Assembly (NCBI RefSeq): GCF_024582835.1
Contig: NZ_CP102097.1
Span: forward strand, 1,178,001 to 1,242,000
From: Vibrio japonicus
Lineage (GTDB): Bacteria; Pseudomonadota; Gammaproteobacteria; Enterobacterales; Vibrionaceae
Direction: 5' to 3'
DNA length: 64,000 nt
Position 1 is the first letter of the stretch; every line of letters begins with the position of its first letter. Below, in pieces: positions 9,024 to 18,788 of the stretch. Made by a program: the position numbers and the translations under genes. The notes under the pieces are model-generated. The model saw only the letters and a program-made list of their open reading frames with translations. It had not been told where the DNA came from and did no database searches.

Positions 9024-12000
9024 ATGGAGAGAACGAAAATGGATGTAACAATGAACATCAAGTTAACGAGAATGACATTGGCTTTTGCATCACTCGGTAT
9101 GTTGGCGGGTTGTAATGACTCGCTGGATGTCAGGGTGATGGATGGCTATTTAGAAAACGCAGCTGTTTGGTTAGACGTAGACGGTAATTTTGAACAAGGG
9201 GAAACGGAGCCCCAGTCAACGACGGATAAAAATGGTTACGCCAGCCTAGACGTTGCTGGCATAGAGCAAGACCAGCTCAGAAGCTTCATTACGGCGAAAG
9301 TTAAGCGCGGGATCACCATTGACCAAGATATTCCAGGTGTGACGGCGACACGTGATTATTTACTGTTGGCACCTGCCAACTACTCGCATGTGAGTCCGTT
9401 GACGACATACATTAGCTTGCAAATGGCGCAGGGCGTGAGTGAAGAAAAAGCGCTGAAGAGACTGCGCAAGCAATTACGCCAGCCAGATTTGATCGCGGAT
9501 AGTGATTATGTCGCGAATGAATCCCTGATCATCGCTCGCGCAGCTAAGGCATTAGTACAGCTATTACCTGCGACGCTAGCGGAGGACGAACTTAAACCGC
9601 TTTCTAAGACTCTGGAAAAAGGCGCGAAAGAGTTAGGCAAGGCGATCAAAAAAGGCGATGACCTACAATCCAAAACTCTGATGCTTGATGCCAGTGGCAA
9701 ACCGATCGTGGCACTTGATAGCGATAGTGACGGTGTGGCAGATGCATTGGATCTGTTCCCTTATGACAAACGTGAAACCGCCGATGCCGATCTGGATGGT
9801 GTTGGTGACCACGCGGATCTGGATGATGACAACGACGGCTTCAGCGATCGCGACGAGTTACAAGTTGGCACTGACCCATATGACTCAGGAAGCCAACCAG
9901 CGGATCTCGATGGAGATAAGATCCCTGACCAGCTAGATGAGGATATCGACGGTGATGGCTGGAGCAACCTAGATGAAGAGCGTCTCGGTAGCGATGCGTA
10001 CGAGGCACAAAGTCAGCCAGCAGATTTCGATGGCGATAAGATTGCTGACGTAGACGATACGGACATCGACAATGATGGTGCAGATAACAGCGTTGATGCC
10101 TTCCCGAAAGATCGCTTTGAAAGCCTTGATACCAATGGGGACGGTTTAGGTGACTTTGCATCAAGTGATGATGATGGCGATGGTATCCCAGACAGTATCG
10201 ACCCAAACCCGAAAAGTCCTGATAACAGTACCGCTGTTGTGACGCCAACTTATCAAGAAGCTGTGGTTTACTACAAACGTGATGACGGCAATTATGACGA
10301 TTGGGGCCTGCACTTATGGAATAACTCAACTTGTGATGCGGTCAGTGACGATGCATTAACGGGTGTGGATTGGGGCAACCCATTTAGCTGGAGTGAAATT
10401 GATCCAGAATATGGAGCGAAATTCACCGTTTCGCTGAAAGCAGAACATGGCGATTGTGTAAATTTCATTCTCCACAAAGGCGATGAAAAGGCCCTTGGAA
10501 GTGATGATCTGCAAATTGATTTTTCCAAAGGAAACACGTTATACACCACACATGGCAGCACAGTTCTCAAATACTCGCCAGATGAGCAAATCACGATAGA
10601 AGTGGCGAATGCCGCCGCTCATTGGTTGGATGTGAATTCGATTGCTTGGTTCGATCACAGCGAAGCCGCCAGTTACCAGCTTTGGAGCAGAGTCGCAGGC
10701 AATGGTGACATCAATCAGCCGGAACAGTTTGAAAAATACCCATTATCGCTCGCTGGCTTGACTGATAACCCAGAGTTTCCACATCTGAACGGTCGTACTG
10801 AGTTCTTCCTTGATGTCGACGCCGATAGCGCGAAATCACTGCTGAAAACTCAGCTCATTGCTGTTGCATTAGATAGCGATGGTCAACCGTTAGTCGCGAC
10901 ACAGGTACAAATTCCGGGTGTGACAGACGTGTTGTATACATCGGGTGTAAACGACGCGGACGAAGCGAAATTAGGCAGTTGGATGGATGGCGGTGTTGCC
11001 AACTTTGCTCTTTGGGCTCCGACCGCACAAGAAGTAGAGCTGTACTTGTACGCGCAAGACAAGTCGCTTATTCAAGCATCACCTATTGCGATGACACTCG
11101 ATCCGAAAACCGGTATTTGGCGTTACCAAGGTGGCGCTGAGTTAGAAAACGTCTTCTATCGTTATCGAGTCAAAGCGTATCATCCGAAAACTCAACACGT
11201 AGAGTGGATGATGACGACGGATCCGTACTCACTCTCTTTGAGCACATCCAGCTTACATTCGCAGTTGGTTGACCTTACATCGCCGCAGTCCAAACCCGAT
11301 GGTTGGGATTCGCAGGTGATCCCAGTGCTCGATAATCCAGAAGACAACATCGTTTACGAGCTGCATATTCGTGATTTCAGTATCAGCGATAGTAAAGGTT
11401 CACCCGAGCGTGACGGCAAGTATTCAGCATTCTTGGAAGATGAGCGAGACAGTGTGGCTCAACTTGAGTCGCTGAAGAATTCAGGGCTGACGACGATTCA
11501 CTTACTGCCGAGCTATGATTTGGCGTCGATCCCAGAAAACCCAGCCAAACGCGTCGACTTAAATGACACGGTCGCGAAGCTGTGTGAAATCAACCCAGAC
11601 GCTCACTTATGCATCGACGGTACTTCTCGTAGTGCGACGATTCTTTCTCTCCTTGAGCAAACTGATCCAAATACAGGGGAAGCACAAGCACTGTTGGCGG
11701 ACATTCGCCCATTAGATGGATTCAACTGGGGTTACGATCCGTTCCACTACAGCGCACCAGAAGGCAGCTATGCGGTTGAAAGTGATGGCGTTTCGCGAAT
11801 TCGTGAATACCGTCAAATGGTACAAAAGCTTCATGATATGGGCTTTAGAGTGGTTCAGGATGTGGTCTACAACCATACGTATTCATCCGGGCTTTACGAC
11901 AAATCGGTGCTGGATAAATCGGTTCCGGGCTATTACCACCGACTGAACCCAATCACGGGTGCGGTTGAAAACTCAACCTGTTGTGACAATACCGCGTCTG

Positions 12001-15000
12001 AAAACCGTATGTTCGAGAAGCTGGTGGCTGACAGTGTGGTGATGTGGGCGCAAGACTACAAGATTGATGGTTTCCGCTTTGACTTAATGGGACACCTGAT
12101 GAAGTCGAGCATGCTGCACATCTACGAAGAGACACAGAAAGTCGATCAAGACACTTGGTTCTACGGCGAAGGCTGGAACTTTGGTGAAGTCGTCAACGGA
12201 CAGCGTGGCGAGAACGCGACACAGTGGCCGATGGCGGGAACAGGTATTGGCACTTACAACGATCGTTTGCGTGACGGCGTGCGTGGTGGTGGTCCGTTTG
12301 ACAGTGGCGACGCGTTGCTCCAGACCCCAGGGTTTGCAAATGCGGGTAACCGTTTTGACGATGAGCTTAAGTCCCGTATGGATCTGATTCGCTACGGTAT
12401 GGCGGGTAACTTGCAGAACTATCCATTGCAGACTTTCAGCGGCACAACGGTTTATGGCCGAGACTTCCTATATGGAAACCAAGGGGCGGCGTATACACTC
12501 GATCCGCAAGAGTCGATCAACTATGTCTCTAAGCACGACAACCAAACGTTATGGGACTTCAACCAGTATAAGGCACAAGCGGATGTTTCATCTGCTGATC
12601 GTGCCCGTATGCAGATTGTTGGATTGTCGACCGTGTTACTAGGACAGGGCGTACCGTTCTTGCACATGGGATCAGAATTGCTGCGTTCTAAGTCAATGGC
12701 ACGCGACAGTTACGACAGTGGTGATTGGTACAACAAAGTCGATTTTAGCAAGCAAACCAACAACTGGAATGTCGGCTTACCAAGAGCGGATAAAGATCAG
12801 GCGAACTGGAGCGCAATCCAGTCTGTGATCAGCAATCCGAACACGGTGGCTACGGCTGAGGATATTCGCTGGACAGATGAAGCGTTTAAAGCGCTATTGT
12901 CGGTTCGCTCCTCCACGCCACTACTGAAGCTGGTTTCCGAGCGGGAAGTATTGGAACGCGTTCGTTTCCACAATACGGGAGCCAATACCTTACCGGGGCT
13001 CATTGCTATGTCGGTCAACGATGGTGTCTCTTCTGGTGCGGATTTAGATGGTAACTACGACGCAATCATTGTATTGATCAACGCGAATACCTCGCCGCAG
13101 AGCTTACATGTTGCTGGTGCGCAAGGATTTGAGTTACATCCTACGTTGTCAGCTTCTTCAGACTCAATCGTGAAGCACTCTACCTTTGTTGATGGAACCT
13201 TCTCGATTCCTGCGTTAACTGCGGCGGTGTTTGTTCTTCCGCAAGAGGGTGTGCAGGGTGAAGGGCTAGTCGCGGATACACCGCAGGTCGATGTACCGCC
13301 TTACGGTTCAACGGAGGTCTATCTACGTGGTTCAATGAATGACTGGGGCGCACAAGACCAACTGACCTATCAAGGCAAGGGGATCTATGCGTTTGAGGGT
13401 TACTTAACGCCTGGTGTGTATGAGTTTAAAGTCGCTTCAAGCGATTGGAGCAGCATTAACTTAGGCTATGGCTCGTTCACCTCAGGATCTGGCTCGGTAA
13501 CGCTGGAAGACGCTGGCAATGGCAACGTCAAAGTGACCATCACTGAGCAAGGTGTCTATCAGTTTGCGTTGGATGCGTCCGATAAATCTTCGCTGGTGGT
13601 TTCCGTTATTGACCAGAACTTAGATTACGCGTGCTATCAAGACGAAAACCCGGCCTGTGATCTTCGCATCTATCAGGTAATGATGGAGTCGTTTGTTGAC
13701 GGTGATCCTTCGGCAGATTACGGCGTCGGTTATGGTACGTCTCATCACAATGGCGATTTACAAGGTGTCATTGATAGTCTTGATTATATTGCCAGCCTGA
13801 ACGTTAACGCGATTTGGTTAACGCCAGTCTTTGATTCCTGCGCTGGTCAAGGTGGTGACGACAAGCTAGATGCAACAGGTTACTTTGCTTGTGACTTCTT
13901 CAATGTTGATCCGAACTTTGGCAGCAATGAAAAGCTCAGAGAGTTGATCGATACGGCGCATAGTAAAGGGTTGTACGTTTTCCTTGATGGGGTGTTTGGT
14001 CATACCCACATTAACGGTGTTAAGCCATCCCCAAGCGGAAAACTACCAACGCTATACGGCGAAAGCGGTTATCCGGGTATGTACGTGAGCTACCCAGATC
14101 AAGCGAGCGAAGAGTTCTTTACCGAAGTGGCGACCTACTGGGTGAAAGAGTTTGGCATTGATGGTTGGCGTTTGGATCAAGCGTATCAGTTGCCACTTGA
14201 TAGCTGGCGACGTATCCGCGCTGCGGTCGAACAAGCTGCCGAAGAGAACAAACTTGCTGGCAATAGCTGGGGCACATTAGGCTATATGGTTGGTGAAGTG
14301 TGGCAAGGCGCGGATGACATCAACCGAACGGCTTATGGTAGTGATGAAGATCCTGCGCTTTCGTCGGCCTTTAACTTCCCACTGCGTTATGGGTTAGTGC
14401 AAGCGTTGGCCGTTGAAGAATCAGGCGCAAGCAGCAATGCACGAGCACTGGATGCAGAGTGGAACAGTCGTAGCAAATCGCCTTACCACGCAATGCCAAA
14501 CTTAATGTTAGGCAACCACGACTTAGTGCGCTTTGGTGATCTTATCCAGCGTGGCGGTTTGGCAGATGGCAACTTGCGCCATAAAGCGGCGTTTAGTTTC
14601 CTGGCCGCGTACTCAGGGCCAATCACGCTTTACTACGGTGAAGAGATTGGCGATGAAGTGGAAAACTTTGCTGAAAAGGTAACAGCAGATTGTGTCTCGC
14701 AGGGGCTGTGTGATGATCATGTTGCGCGCTCAAGTGGCAAAGTAGAAGGCGTGACTTCAACATTGACGTCAGAACAGCAGCAGCTCAAATCTTATCTAGC
14801 GCAACTGATGCAGGTTCGTAGCCAACATCCAGCACTATACGCAGGTGAACGTCGTAACCTTTGGATTGATGACCAGCTCTATGTTGACTTGAAAGTCTAC
14901 CAAGATGAACAAGTGGTTTACGCGTTGAACACGAGCAACGTTGAGCAAAGCTTGCCTCTTGATAACACGAAGCTGAAAACGGCAACTCGTTTGGTGGATT

Positions 15001-15089
15001 TAATGACGGGAGAATCTATCCCACTTCAATTGCCTACAACGAACGTTTCCGTACCTGCCTTAACCGGAAGACTTTTACTCGTTGAGTAA
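9024..15089 (+). CDS. bifunctional amylopullulanase lipoprotein with two GH13 domains
   Basis: 2,021 residues. Signal peptide with lipobox MLAGC (Cys30), so surface or outer-membrane anchored. Then a ~200-residue spacer, a run of acidic DxDxDG-type calcium-binding (thrombospondin type 3-like) repeats (~229-395), a pullulanase-associated starch-binding domain (YYKRDDGNYDDWGLHLW, ~412), a CBM48-like domain (~650-760), and GH13 domain 1 of the pullulanase type with YNHT, DGFRFDLMG (Asp1020), FYGEGW (Glu1049) and SKHDNQT (Asp1172). A second carbohydrate-binding-like module (~1430-1530) precedes GH13 domain 2 (~1545-1960) with DGWRLDQ (Asp1718), VGEVWQG (Glu1758) and GNHD (Asp1833). Likely cuts both alpha-1,6 and alpha-1,4 bonds of starch or glycogen. 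ATG 9024 has GAGGAAG 8 bases upstream; ATG 9039 is an alternative. Monocistronic, with its own terminator. Confidence 0.92.
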   Translation: MERTKMDVTMNIKLTRMTLAFASLGMLAGCNDSLDVRVMDGYLENAAVWLDVDGNFEQGETEPQSTTDKNGYASLDVAGIEQDQLRSFITAKVKRGITIDQDIPGVTATRDYLLLAPANYSHVSPLTTYISLQMAQGVSEEKALKRLRKQLRQPDLIADSDYVANESLIIARAAKALVQLLPATLAEDELKPLSKTLEKGAKELGKAIKKGDDLQSKTLMLDASGKPIVALDSDSDGVADALDLFPYDKRETADADLDGVGDHADLDDDNDGFSDRDELQVGTDPYDSGSQPADLDGDKIPDQLDEDIDGDGWSNLDEERLGSDAYEAQSQPADFDGDKIADVDDTDIDNDGADNSVDAFPKDRFESLDTNGDGLGDFASSDDDGDGIPDSIDPNPKSPDNSTAVVTPTYQEAVVYYKRDDGNYDDWGLHLWNNSTCDAVSDDALTGVDWGNPFSWSEIDPEYGAKFTVSLKAEHGDCVNFILHKGDEKALGSDDLQIDFSKGNTLYTTHGSTVLKYSPDEQITIEVANAAAHWLDVNSIAWFDHSEAASYQLWSRVAGNGDINQPEQFEKYPLSLAGLTDNPEFPHLNGRTEFFLDVDADSAKSLLKTQLIAVALDSDGQPLVATQVQIPGVTDVLYTSGVNDADEAKLGSWMDGGVANFALWAPTAQEVELYLYAQDKSLIQASPIAMTLDPKTGIWRYQGGAELENVFYRYRVKAYHPKTQHVEWMMTTDPYSLSLSTSSLHSQLVDLTSPQSKPDGWDSQVIPVLDNPEDNIVYELHIRDFSISDSKGSPERDGKYSAFLEDERDSVAQLESLKNSGLTTIHLLPSYDLASIPENPAKRVDLNDTVAKLCEINPDAHLCIDGTSRSATILSLLEQTDPNTGEAQALLADIRPLDGFNWGYDPFHYSAPEGSYAVESDGVSRIREYRQMVQKLHDMGFRVVQDVVYNHTYSSGLYDKSVLDKSVPGYYHRLNPITGAVENSTCCDNTASENRMFEKLVADSVVMWAQDYKIDGFRFDLMGHLMKSSMLHIYEETQKVDQDTWFYGEGWNFGEVVNGQRGENATQWPMAGTGIGTYNDRLRDGVRGGGPFDSGDALLQTPGFANAGNRFDDELKSRMDLIRYGMAGNLQNYPLQTFSGTTVYGRDFLYGNQGAAYTLDPQESINYVSKHDNQTLWDFNQYKAQADVSSADRARMQIVGLSTVLLGQGVPFLHMGSELLRSKSMARDSYDSGDWYNKVDFSKQTNNWNVGLPRADKDQANWSAIQSVISNPNTVATAEDIRWTDEAFKALLSVRSSTPLLKLVSEREVLERVRFHNTGANTLPGLIAMSVNDGVSSGADLDGNYDAIIVLINANTSPQSLHVAGAQGFELHPTLSASSDSIVKHSTFVDGTFSIPALTAAVFVLPQEGVQGEGLVADTPQVDVPPYGSTEVYLRGSMNDWGAQDQLTYQGKGIYAFEGYLTPGVYEFKVASSDWSSINLGYGSFTSGSGSVTLEDAGNGNVKVTITEQGVYQFALDASDKSSLVVSVIDQNLDYACYQDENPACDLRIYQVMMESFVDGDPSADYGVGYGTSHHNGDLQGVIDSLDYIASLNVNAIWLTPVFDSCAGQGGDDKLDATGYFACDFFNVDPNFGSNEKLRELIDTAHSKGLYVFLDGVFGHTHINGVKPSPSGKLPTLYGESGYPGMYVSYPDQASEEFFTEVATYWVKEFGIDGWRLDQAYQLPLDSWRRIRAAVEQAAEENKLAGNSWGTLGYMVGEVWQGADDINRTAYGSDEDPALSSAFNFPLRYGLVQALAVEESGASSNARALDAEWNSRSKSPYHAMPNLMLGNHDLVRFGDLIQRGGLADGNLRHKAAFSFLAAYSGPITLYYGEEIGDEVENFAEKVTADCVSQGLCDDHVARSSGKVEGVTSTLTSEQQQLKSYLAQLMQVRSQHPALYAGERRNLWIDDQLYVDLKVYQDEQVVYALNTSNVEQSLPLDNTKLKTATRLVDLMTGESIPLQLPTTNVSVPALTGRLLLVE

Positions 15090-15095
15090 ACACCA

Positions 15096-15127
15096 AAAAG
15101 CCCGCGAGCTCCGCGGGCTTTGTTTTT
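15096..15127 (+). terminator. rho-independent terminator
   Basis: Stem AAAGCCCGCG/CGCGGGCTTT with loop AGCTC, followed by GTTTTTG, 7 bp after the pullulanase stop. The A-run on its left side may let it also serve the convergent minus-strand gene. Confidence 0.9.
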
Positions 15128-15140
15128 GTACGATAAGGCG

Positions 15141-15749
15141 TCACTGAGACTCTGTGTGATTACTTTTGGGAACGCATTGCATAACTGGTGCGTTGTATCC
15201 CCAAACAACATCGATCGACTGATCATTTTGATAGATAATCGACTCATTCCGTCCAACGTATTGGCTTTGTTGCGCCGAGTACAACATAAAAGAAACGCTA
15301 TCCCCAAATTCTGCAATAACCGATATAGGGTCGGTTTCAAACCGCGTTACCACCACTTCTTTTGCTTGATTGCCATCGCAAGCGAAAAATATGGGATCTG
15401 AGTGTTCGACCAATCTGTAGCGGGCTTGCAACGTGGCAATGCGATGTTGGTATTGCTCGCGTATACACTCGTTTGTTGTATCACTTTTCCAACACTCATT
15501 GCGTCCTTTTAACCAACCACGCTGTTCGCTTCGAATGCTGTGTGTGGCTTGGTTCGCTTTATCTATTGCCTTCGCTTTCTTATAGATATGATCAAGCAAA
15601 ACATCTTGCTGACTAAGCTCAACATCGGCGCAAATCGCTTTTTCTACTGAATTCAACGAACGTTGAGTGCAATCATAAGACGGTGAAAAAGCCCCAACAC
15701 TTGTACTGACTCCAAATAGCAATACAGAACTGAACAGTAATTTAGACAT
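15141..15749 (-). CDS. LprI-like (DUF1311) protein with MliC-like C-terminal domain
   Basis: A 202-residue secreted protein. The signal peptide ends at about SVGAFSPSY. The DUF1311/LprI segment (~20-110) has the family cysteines YDCTQ, KAICAD, NECWK and NECIR and the RGWLKGRNECW motif. The C-terminal part (~118-200), with FFACDGNQ and an end AVMQCVPK-like Cys (PVMQCVP), resembles the MliC/PliC fold that inhibits c-type lysozyme. Both halves belong to families with reported lysozyme-inhibitor members, so a periplasmic lysozyme inhibitor is a reasonable inference. The start is ATG 15749; a TTG lies just before it. Confidence 0.75.
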   Translation of the reverse strand: MSKLLFSSVLLFGVSTSVGAFSPSYDCTQRSLNSVEKAICADVELSQQDVLLDHIYKKAKAIDKANQATHSIRSEQRGWLKGRNECWKSDTTNECIREQYQHRIATLQARYRLVEHSDPIFFACDGNQAKEVVVTRFETDPISVIAEFGDSVSFMLYSAQQSQYVGRNESIIYQNDQSIDVVWGYNAPVMQCVPKSNHTESQ

Positions 15750-16012
15750 CAATAACCAATGCTCCTATTGGCGAATTTATGGGGGCAGTGTATCTGCTCT
15801 GACTGGTGAATGTCAGCGTTTGTTAAACAACGGTCAATATACCGCGTATTCAACGGTTGCATATTGAGACCCTAACGTTTGGGTAAGTATAGTTTACCGG
15901 CGTTATTAATTTACATAATGATTATTAGCTGTTCTATTCATCTGGCTGCTTACCTATTGATGGTCAGACATAAGGAAATGAACACATTATTTGATATTTT
16001 AGGGTTAGGTTT

Positions 16013-16804
16013 ATGATGAAAGTTGTACCATTTTTCATGTTGTCTACGTTGATTCTTGCGGGGTGTGGGGGGGCAGATGGTGGCTCGTCAGATTCTTCTT
16101 CGGTAGGAAAGTCGGCAGAATCTGTATCAGGCACATCCAATAGCAATGCGAATGTTGACGAGAGTAATTCCGCTAGTGGCGGTAACAGCTACGGTAGTAA
16201 TGCTGGTAATAGCTCTGAACCTGATGCCGATAATACTGATGAATCGGCGGATTGGAATACAGGATCTGATACAACGACTGATCAAAATGACACCCCAATC
16301 GTGCCGGATTCCAGTGACAATGACAACTTTGTGGAACCAGAGTCGCCAGTTGAACCAGCAGAACCCGTCACGCCTCCTCAATCTAATGAATTTGCAGATC
16401 TCATGTTACATGCGGTGAACCAAGCGCGTTCTCAGCAACAAGATTGTGGCGGTACGATGATGCCAGCAGTACCTGCATTAACTTGGGACTTTGATTTGGA
16501 ATCGGCTGCTTTTACGCACTCTAGCGACATGGCAAATGCGAACTTTATGGGGCATACAGGCTCTAATGGTAGTGACCCTGGTGATCGTATTTCGGCCACT
16601 GGATACGAGTTTAACGCATGGGCTGAAAACGTGGCTGCGGGTCAGAAGAATATTGACGCTGTGATGTCAGCTTGGATGGAAAGTCCTGGCCATTGCAAAA
16701 ACATTATGAATGCCACGGTAACTCAGTTGGGCGCGTCTTTTGTTGAAAATCCAGACTCTCGATATGGTATTTACTGGACACAGGTTTTTGCCCGTCCACG
16801 TTAA
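16013..16804 (+). CDS. CAP (SCP/PR1)-domain lipoprotein
   Basis: A 263-residue precursor. MMKVVPFFMLSTLILAGCGG contains lipobox LAGC. A long low-complexity linker (~20-125) rich in Ser, Asn, Asp, Glu and Pro follows, then a CAP domain (~127-263) with ALTWDFDLESAAFTHSSDM, FMGHTGSNG, AWAENVAAG and a closing YWTQVFARPR. The conserved His and Glu of the CAP cavity (FMGHTG and WAENVA) are present, and Cys residues flank it. CAP proteins in bacteria are secreted and mostly uncharacterised. Monocistronic, with its own terminator. Confidence 0.88.
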   Translation: MMKVVPFFMLSTLILAGCGGADGGSSDSSSVGKSAESVSGTSNSNANVDESNSASGGNSYGSNAGNSSEPDADNTDESADWNTGSDTTTDQNDTPIVPDSSDNDNFVEPESPVEPAEPVTPPQSNEFADLMLHAVNQARSQQQDCGGTMMPAVPALTWDFDLESAAFTHSSDMANANFMGHTGSNGSDPGDRISATGYEFNAWAENVAAGQKNIDAVMSAWMESPGHCKNIMNATVTQLGASFVENPDSRYGIYWTQVFARPR

Positions 16805-16830
16805 TCAGAGCATCTAACCAATAAAGTGCC

Positions 16831-16880
16831 AAGCAAATGCCGAAGTATGGAAATCTCCTTACTTCGGCATTTGCTTTTAT
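16831..16880 (+). terminator. rho-independent terminator
   Basis: A 17-bp perfect stem (16831-16847 with 16860-16876, beginning AAGCAAATGCCG) with a 12-base loop and TTTT after it, 26 bp downstream of the CAP gene. Confidence 0.9.
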
Positions 16881-16960
16881 ACGCGATAGTGGCATAAGCT
16901 GGGTCAGAAAATAAGCAACCGCGAGAATATACGCTTGGCACATAACCAAAAGGATTTGAT

Positions 16961-17557
16961 ATGGATATAGCGATCGTTACCTTTGAAGGCTTTAACGAAT
17001 TAGACTCATTTGTTGCATCGGGAATCATCAACCGTATGCGCCACCTAGGCTGGAATGCCCAGATTACCTCGCCGACAGAATATGTAACGTCGATGAATGG
17101 TGTAACGATCAAAGCGCAGCAACCACTCGAATTTGCCAACCATGCAGACGCGGTATTGTTTGGCAGTGGAGTGCTCACTCGTGATATTGCTAAAGACACA
17201 AAGATCTTATCACGCCTTTCCCTCAACCCAGAGAAACAACTGATTGGCAGTCAATGTTCCGGTGCATTGATTTTGGCCCAACTTGGTTTACTCGATAGCG
17301 TGCCTGCGTGCACCGATTTAACCACCACGCCTTGGCTTCTAGATGTCGGTGTGAAAGTGCTCGATCAACCTTTTTTCGCCAGTGGCAATATCGCTAGCGC
17401 TGGCGGCTGTTTGTCATCTCAATACCTTGCAACTTGGGTGATCAGCAAGCTTGGCGACAAAGAGCACGCCGCTTCTGCGATCCACTATGTTGCACCTGTA
17501 GGTGAAAAAGATAAGTGGGTCGATCAATGCCTGAATGTTGTCACGCCTTATGTGTAA
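16961..17557 (+). CDS. DJ-1/PfpI family protein
   Basis: A 198-residue class I glutamine-amidotransferase-like protein. It opens DIAIVTFEGFNELDSF, typical of the DJ-1/PfpI family, with the acidic Glu of the N-terminal FNELD turn and the nucleophile elbow GSQCSGA (Cys near residue 94). A histidine-containing SAIHYVAP lies near the C-terminus. Members include glyoxalase- or chaperone-like proteins and isonitrile hydratases; substrate unknown. No signal peptide. It is 16 bp upstream of the YbaK-like gene and probably in one operon with it. Confidence 0.85.
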   Translation: MDIAIVTFEGFNELDSFVASGIINRMRHLGWNAQITSPTEYVTSMNGVTIKAQQPLEFANHADAVLFGSGVLTRDIAKDTKILSRLSLNPEKQLIGSQCSGALILAQLGLLDSVPACTDLTTTPWLLDVGVKVLDQPFFASGNIASAGGCLSSQYLATWVISKLGDKEHAASAIHYVAPVGEKDKWVDQCLNVVTPYV

Positions 17558-17573
17558 TTGAGGAAATTAAGGT

Positions 17574-18056
17574 ATGTCTACAGAACTAAAAGGCTCATCA
17601 GCTCGCGTTCAAGCATTTTTGTCTCAATATGGTCAAGATTTCTTGGTTCAGCAAATGCCAGCTTCAACACGTACGGCGGTTGAGGCGGCAGATGCGATAG
17701 GTTGCAGCGTATCGCAAATCGCGAAATCTCTGATTTTTAAAAACGGAGAAACGGGCGACCCCATTTTGGTCGTTGCATCAGGAACGAACATGGTTTGCAC
17801 CAAAAAGGTGAAAGCGGCGACAGGGTTAAACTTGAAAAAAGCCGACGCTGACTTTGTCCGTGAACGCATTGGCTATGCGATTGGTGGGGTGCCTCCTGTG
17901 GCGCACAACCAAAACGTCACAACAATTCTAGACGTCGACCTACAGCAATATGATGCGATTTGGGCGGCGGCGGGTACACCGAATACGGTATTTAAACTGC
18001 ACGCGCAAGACTTGCCAGTCCTGACAAATGGTGAGTGGAGAGAACTCTCTAAGTAG
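17574..18056 (+). CDS. YbaK/ProX-type aminoacyl-tRNA deacylase
   Basis: A 160-residue single editing domain. It has the conserved IAKSLIFK strand with the catalytic-type Lys near 51, VCTKKVKAATG, and the loop YAIGGVPPVAH that holds the GxxPP signature. The family hydrolyses mischarged tRNA (for example Cys- or Ala-tRNAPro) in trans. This protein belongs to the stand-alone YbaK/EbsC group; the exact misacylated substrate cannot be read from sequence. Ribosome site GAGGAAATTAAGGT just before the start. The following LysE gene is 46 bp downstream. Confidence 0.88.
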   Translation: MSTELKGSSARVQAFLSQYGQDFLVQQMPASTRTAVEAADAIGCSVSQIAKSLIFKNGETGDPILVVASGTNMVCTKKVKAATGLNLKKADADFVRERIGYAIGGVPPVAHNQNVTTILDVDLQQYDAIWAAAGTPNTVFKLHAQDLPVLTNGEWRELSK

Positions 18057-18102
18057 TTCAGTAAAGTATTAATAACTAATAAAATAAATGGAGAAATTCC
18101 TC

Positions 18103-18732
18103 ATGGATTTGAATTCACTATTGTTGTTTGTCGTTGCCTGTTTATCGATAAACTTAATCCCCGGACCTGATGTGATTTACATCGTTTCTAATACCATGAA
18201 AGGTAAAATGGCGAGTGGCATGAAAGCTGCTTTGGGCTTGGGTGCGGGCTACTTTCTTCATACCTTAGCTGCGTGTTTAGGGCTTTCTGCGATCATCCTT
18301 AGCTCGGCGTTAGCGTTTAGCATTATCAAATGGTTAGGTGCAGCTTACCTGGTTTATCTAGGAATTAAGGCTCTGATCTCAATGTGGAAGGGAAGTAGTC
18401 AGTTAGTCGTGGATGAAACGGCACCTGCGACCAACAATGTGTTTATGCAAGGTGTGGTGGTGAGCGTATTGAATCCAAAAGTTGCGCTGTTTTTCTTGTC
18501 GTTTCTTCCGCAGTTTATCGACCTGACACAAGGTTCGGTGAGCGCTCAATTGTTGGCTTATGGCGTGATTTTCAGTGTCTTGGCGACACTATGTAATCTG
18601 GTCTACGCTGTGGCGGGCAGTTGGTTACTGAGTGGTGCAAAGTCTCAGCGCTTTTCAAGAAGCTTGGAAGGGGTATCTGGCGTACTACTGATTGGTCTTG
18701 CGGGTAAAATTGCCTTAAGTGATACCAAGTAA
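18103..18732 (+). CDS. LysE/RhtB-family amino-acid exporter
   Basis: A 209-residue membrane protein with about six membrane segments. It carries the family hallmark INLIPGPDVIYIV near residues 18-30 (PGPD motif) and VLNPKVALFFLSFLPQFI in the middle. LysE/RhtB proteins export amino acids such as lysine, homoserine or threonine; substrate unknown here. An upstream in-frame ATG at 18088 exists, but 18103 has GGAG 8 bases before it and starts exactly at the family's N-terminus. Same strand as the preceding two genes. Confidence 0.88.
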   Translation: MDLNSLLLFVVACLSINLIPGPDVIYIVSNTMKGKMASGMKAALGLGAGYFLHTLAACLGLSAIILSSALAFSIIKWLGAAYLVYLGIKALISMWKGSSQLVVDETAPATNNVFMQGVVVSVLNPKVALFFLSFLPQFIDLTQGSVSAQLLAYGVIFSVLATLCNLVYAVAGSWLLSGAKSQRFSRSLEGVSGVLLIGLAGKIALSDTK

Positions 18733-18788
18733 TCGATTCTCGCTATGAAAGAAGCATGAGCGCGAGCCAGCATGGATAGTGAATTTAG

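Noticed and set aside
9841..10329. Long minus-strand frame inside the pullulanase gene
   Set aside because: Antisense shadow of the GAT/GAC-rich calcium repeats. Composition is dominated by His, Arg and Ser, without family similarity.
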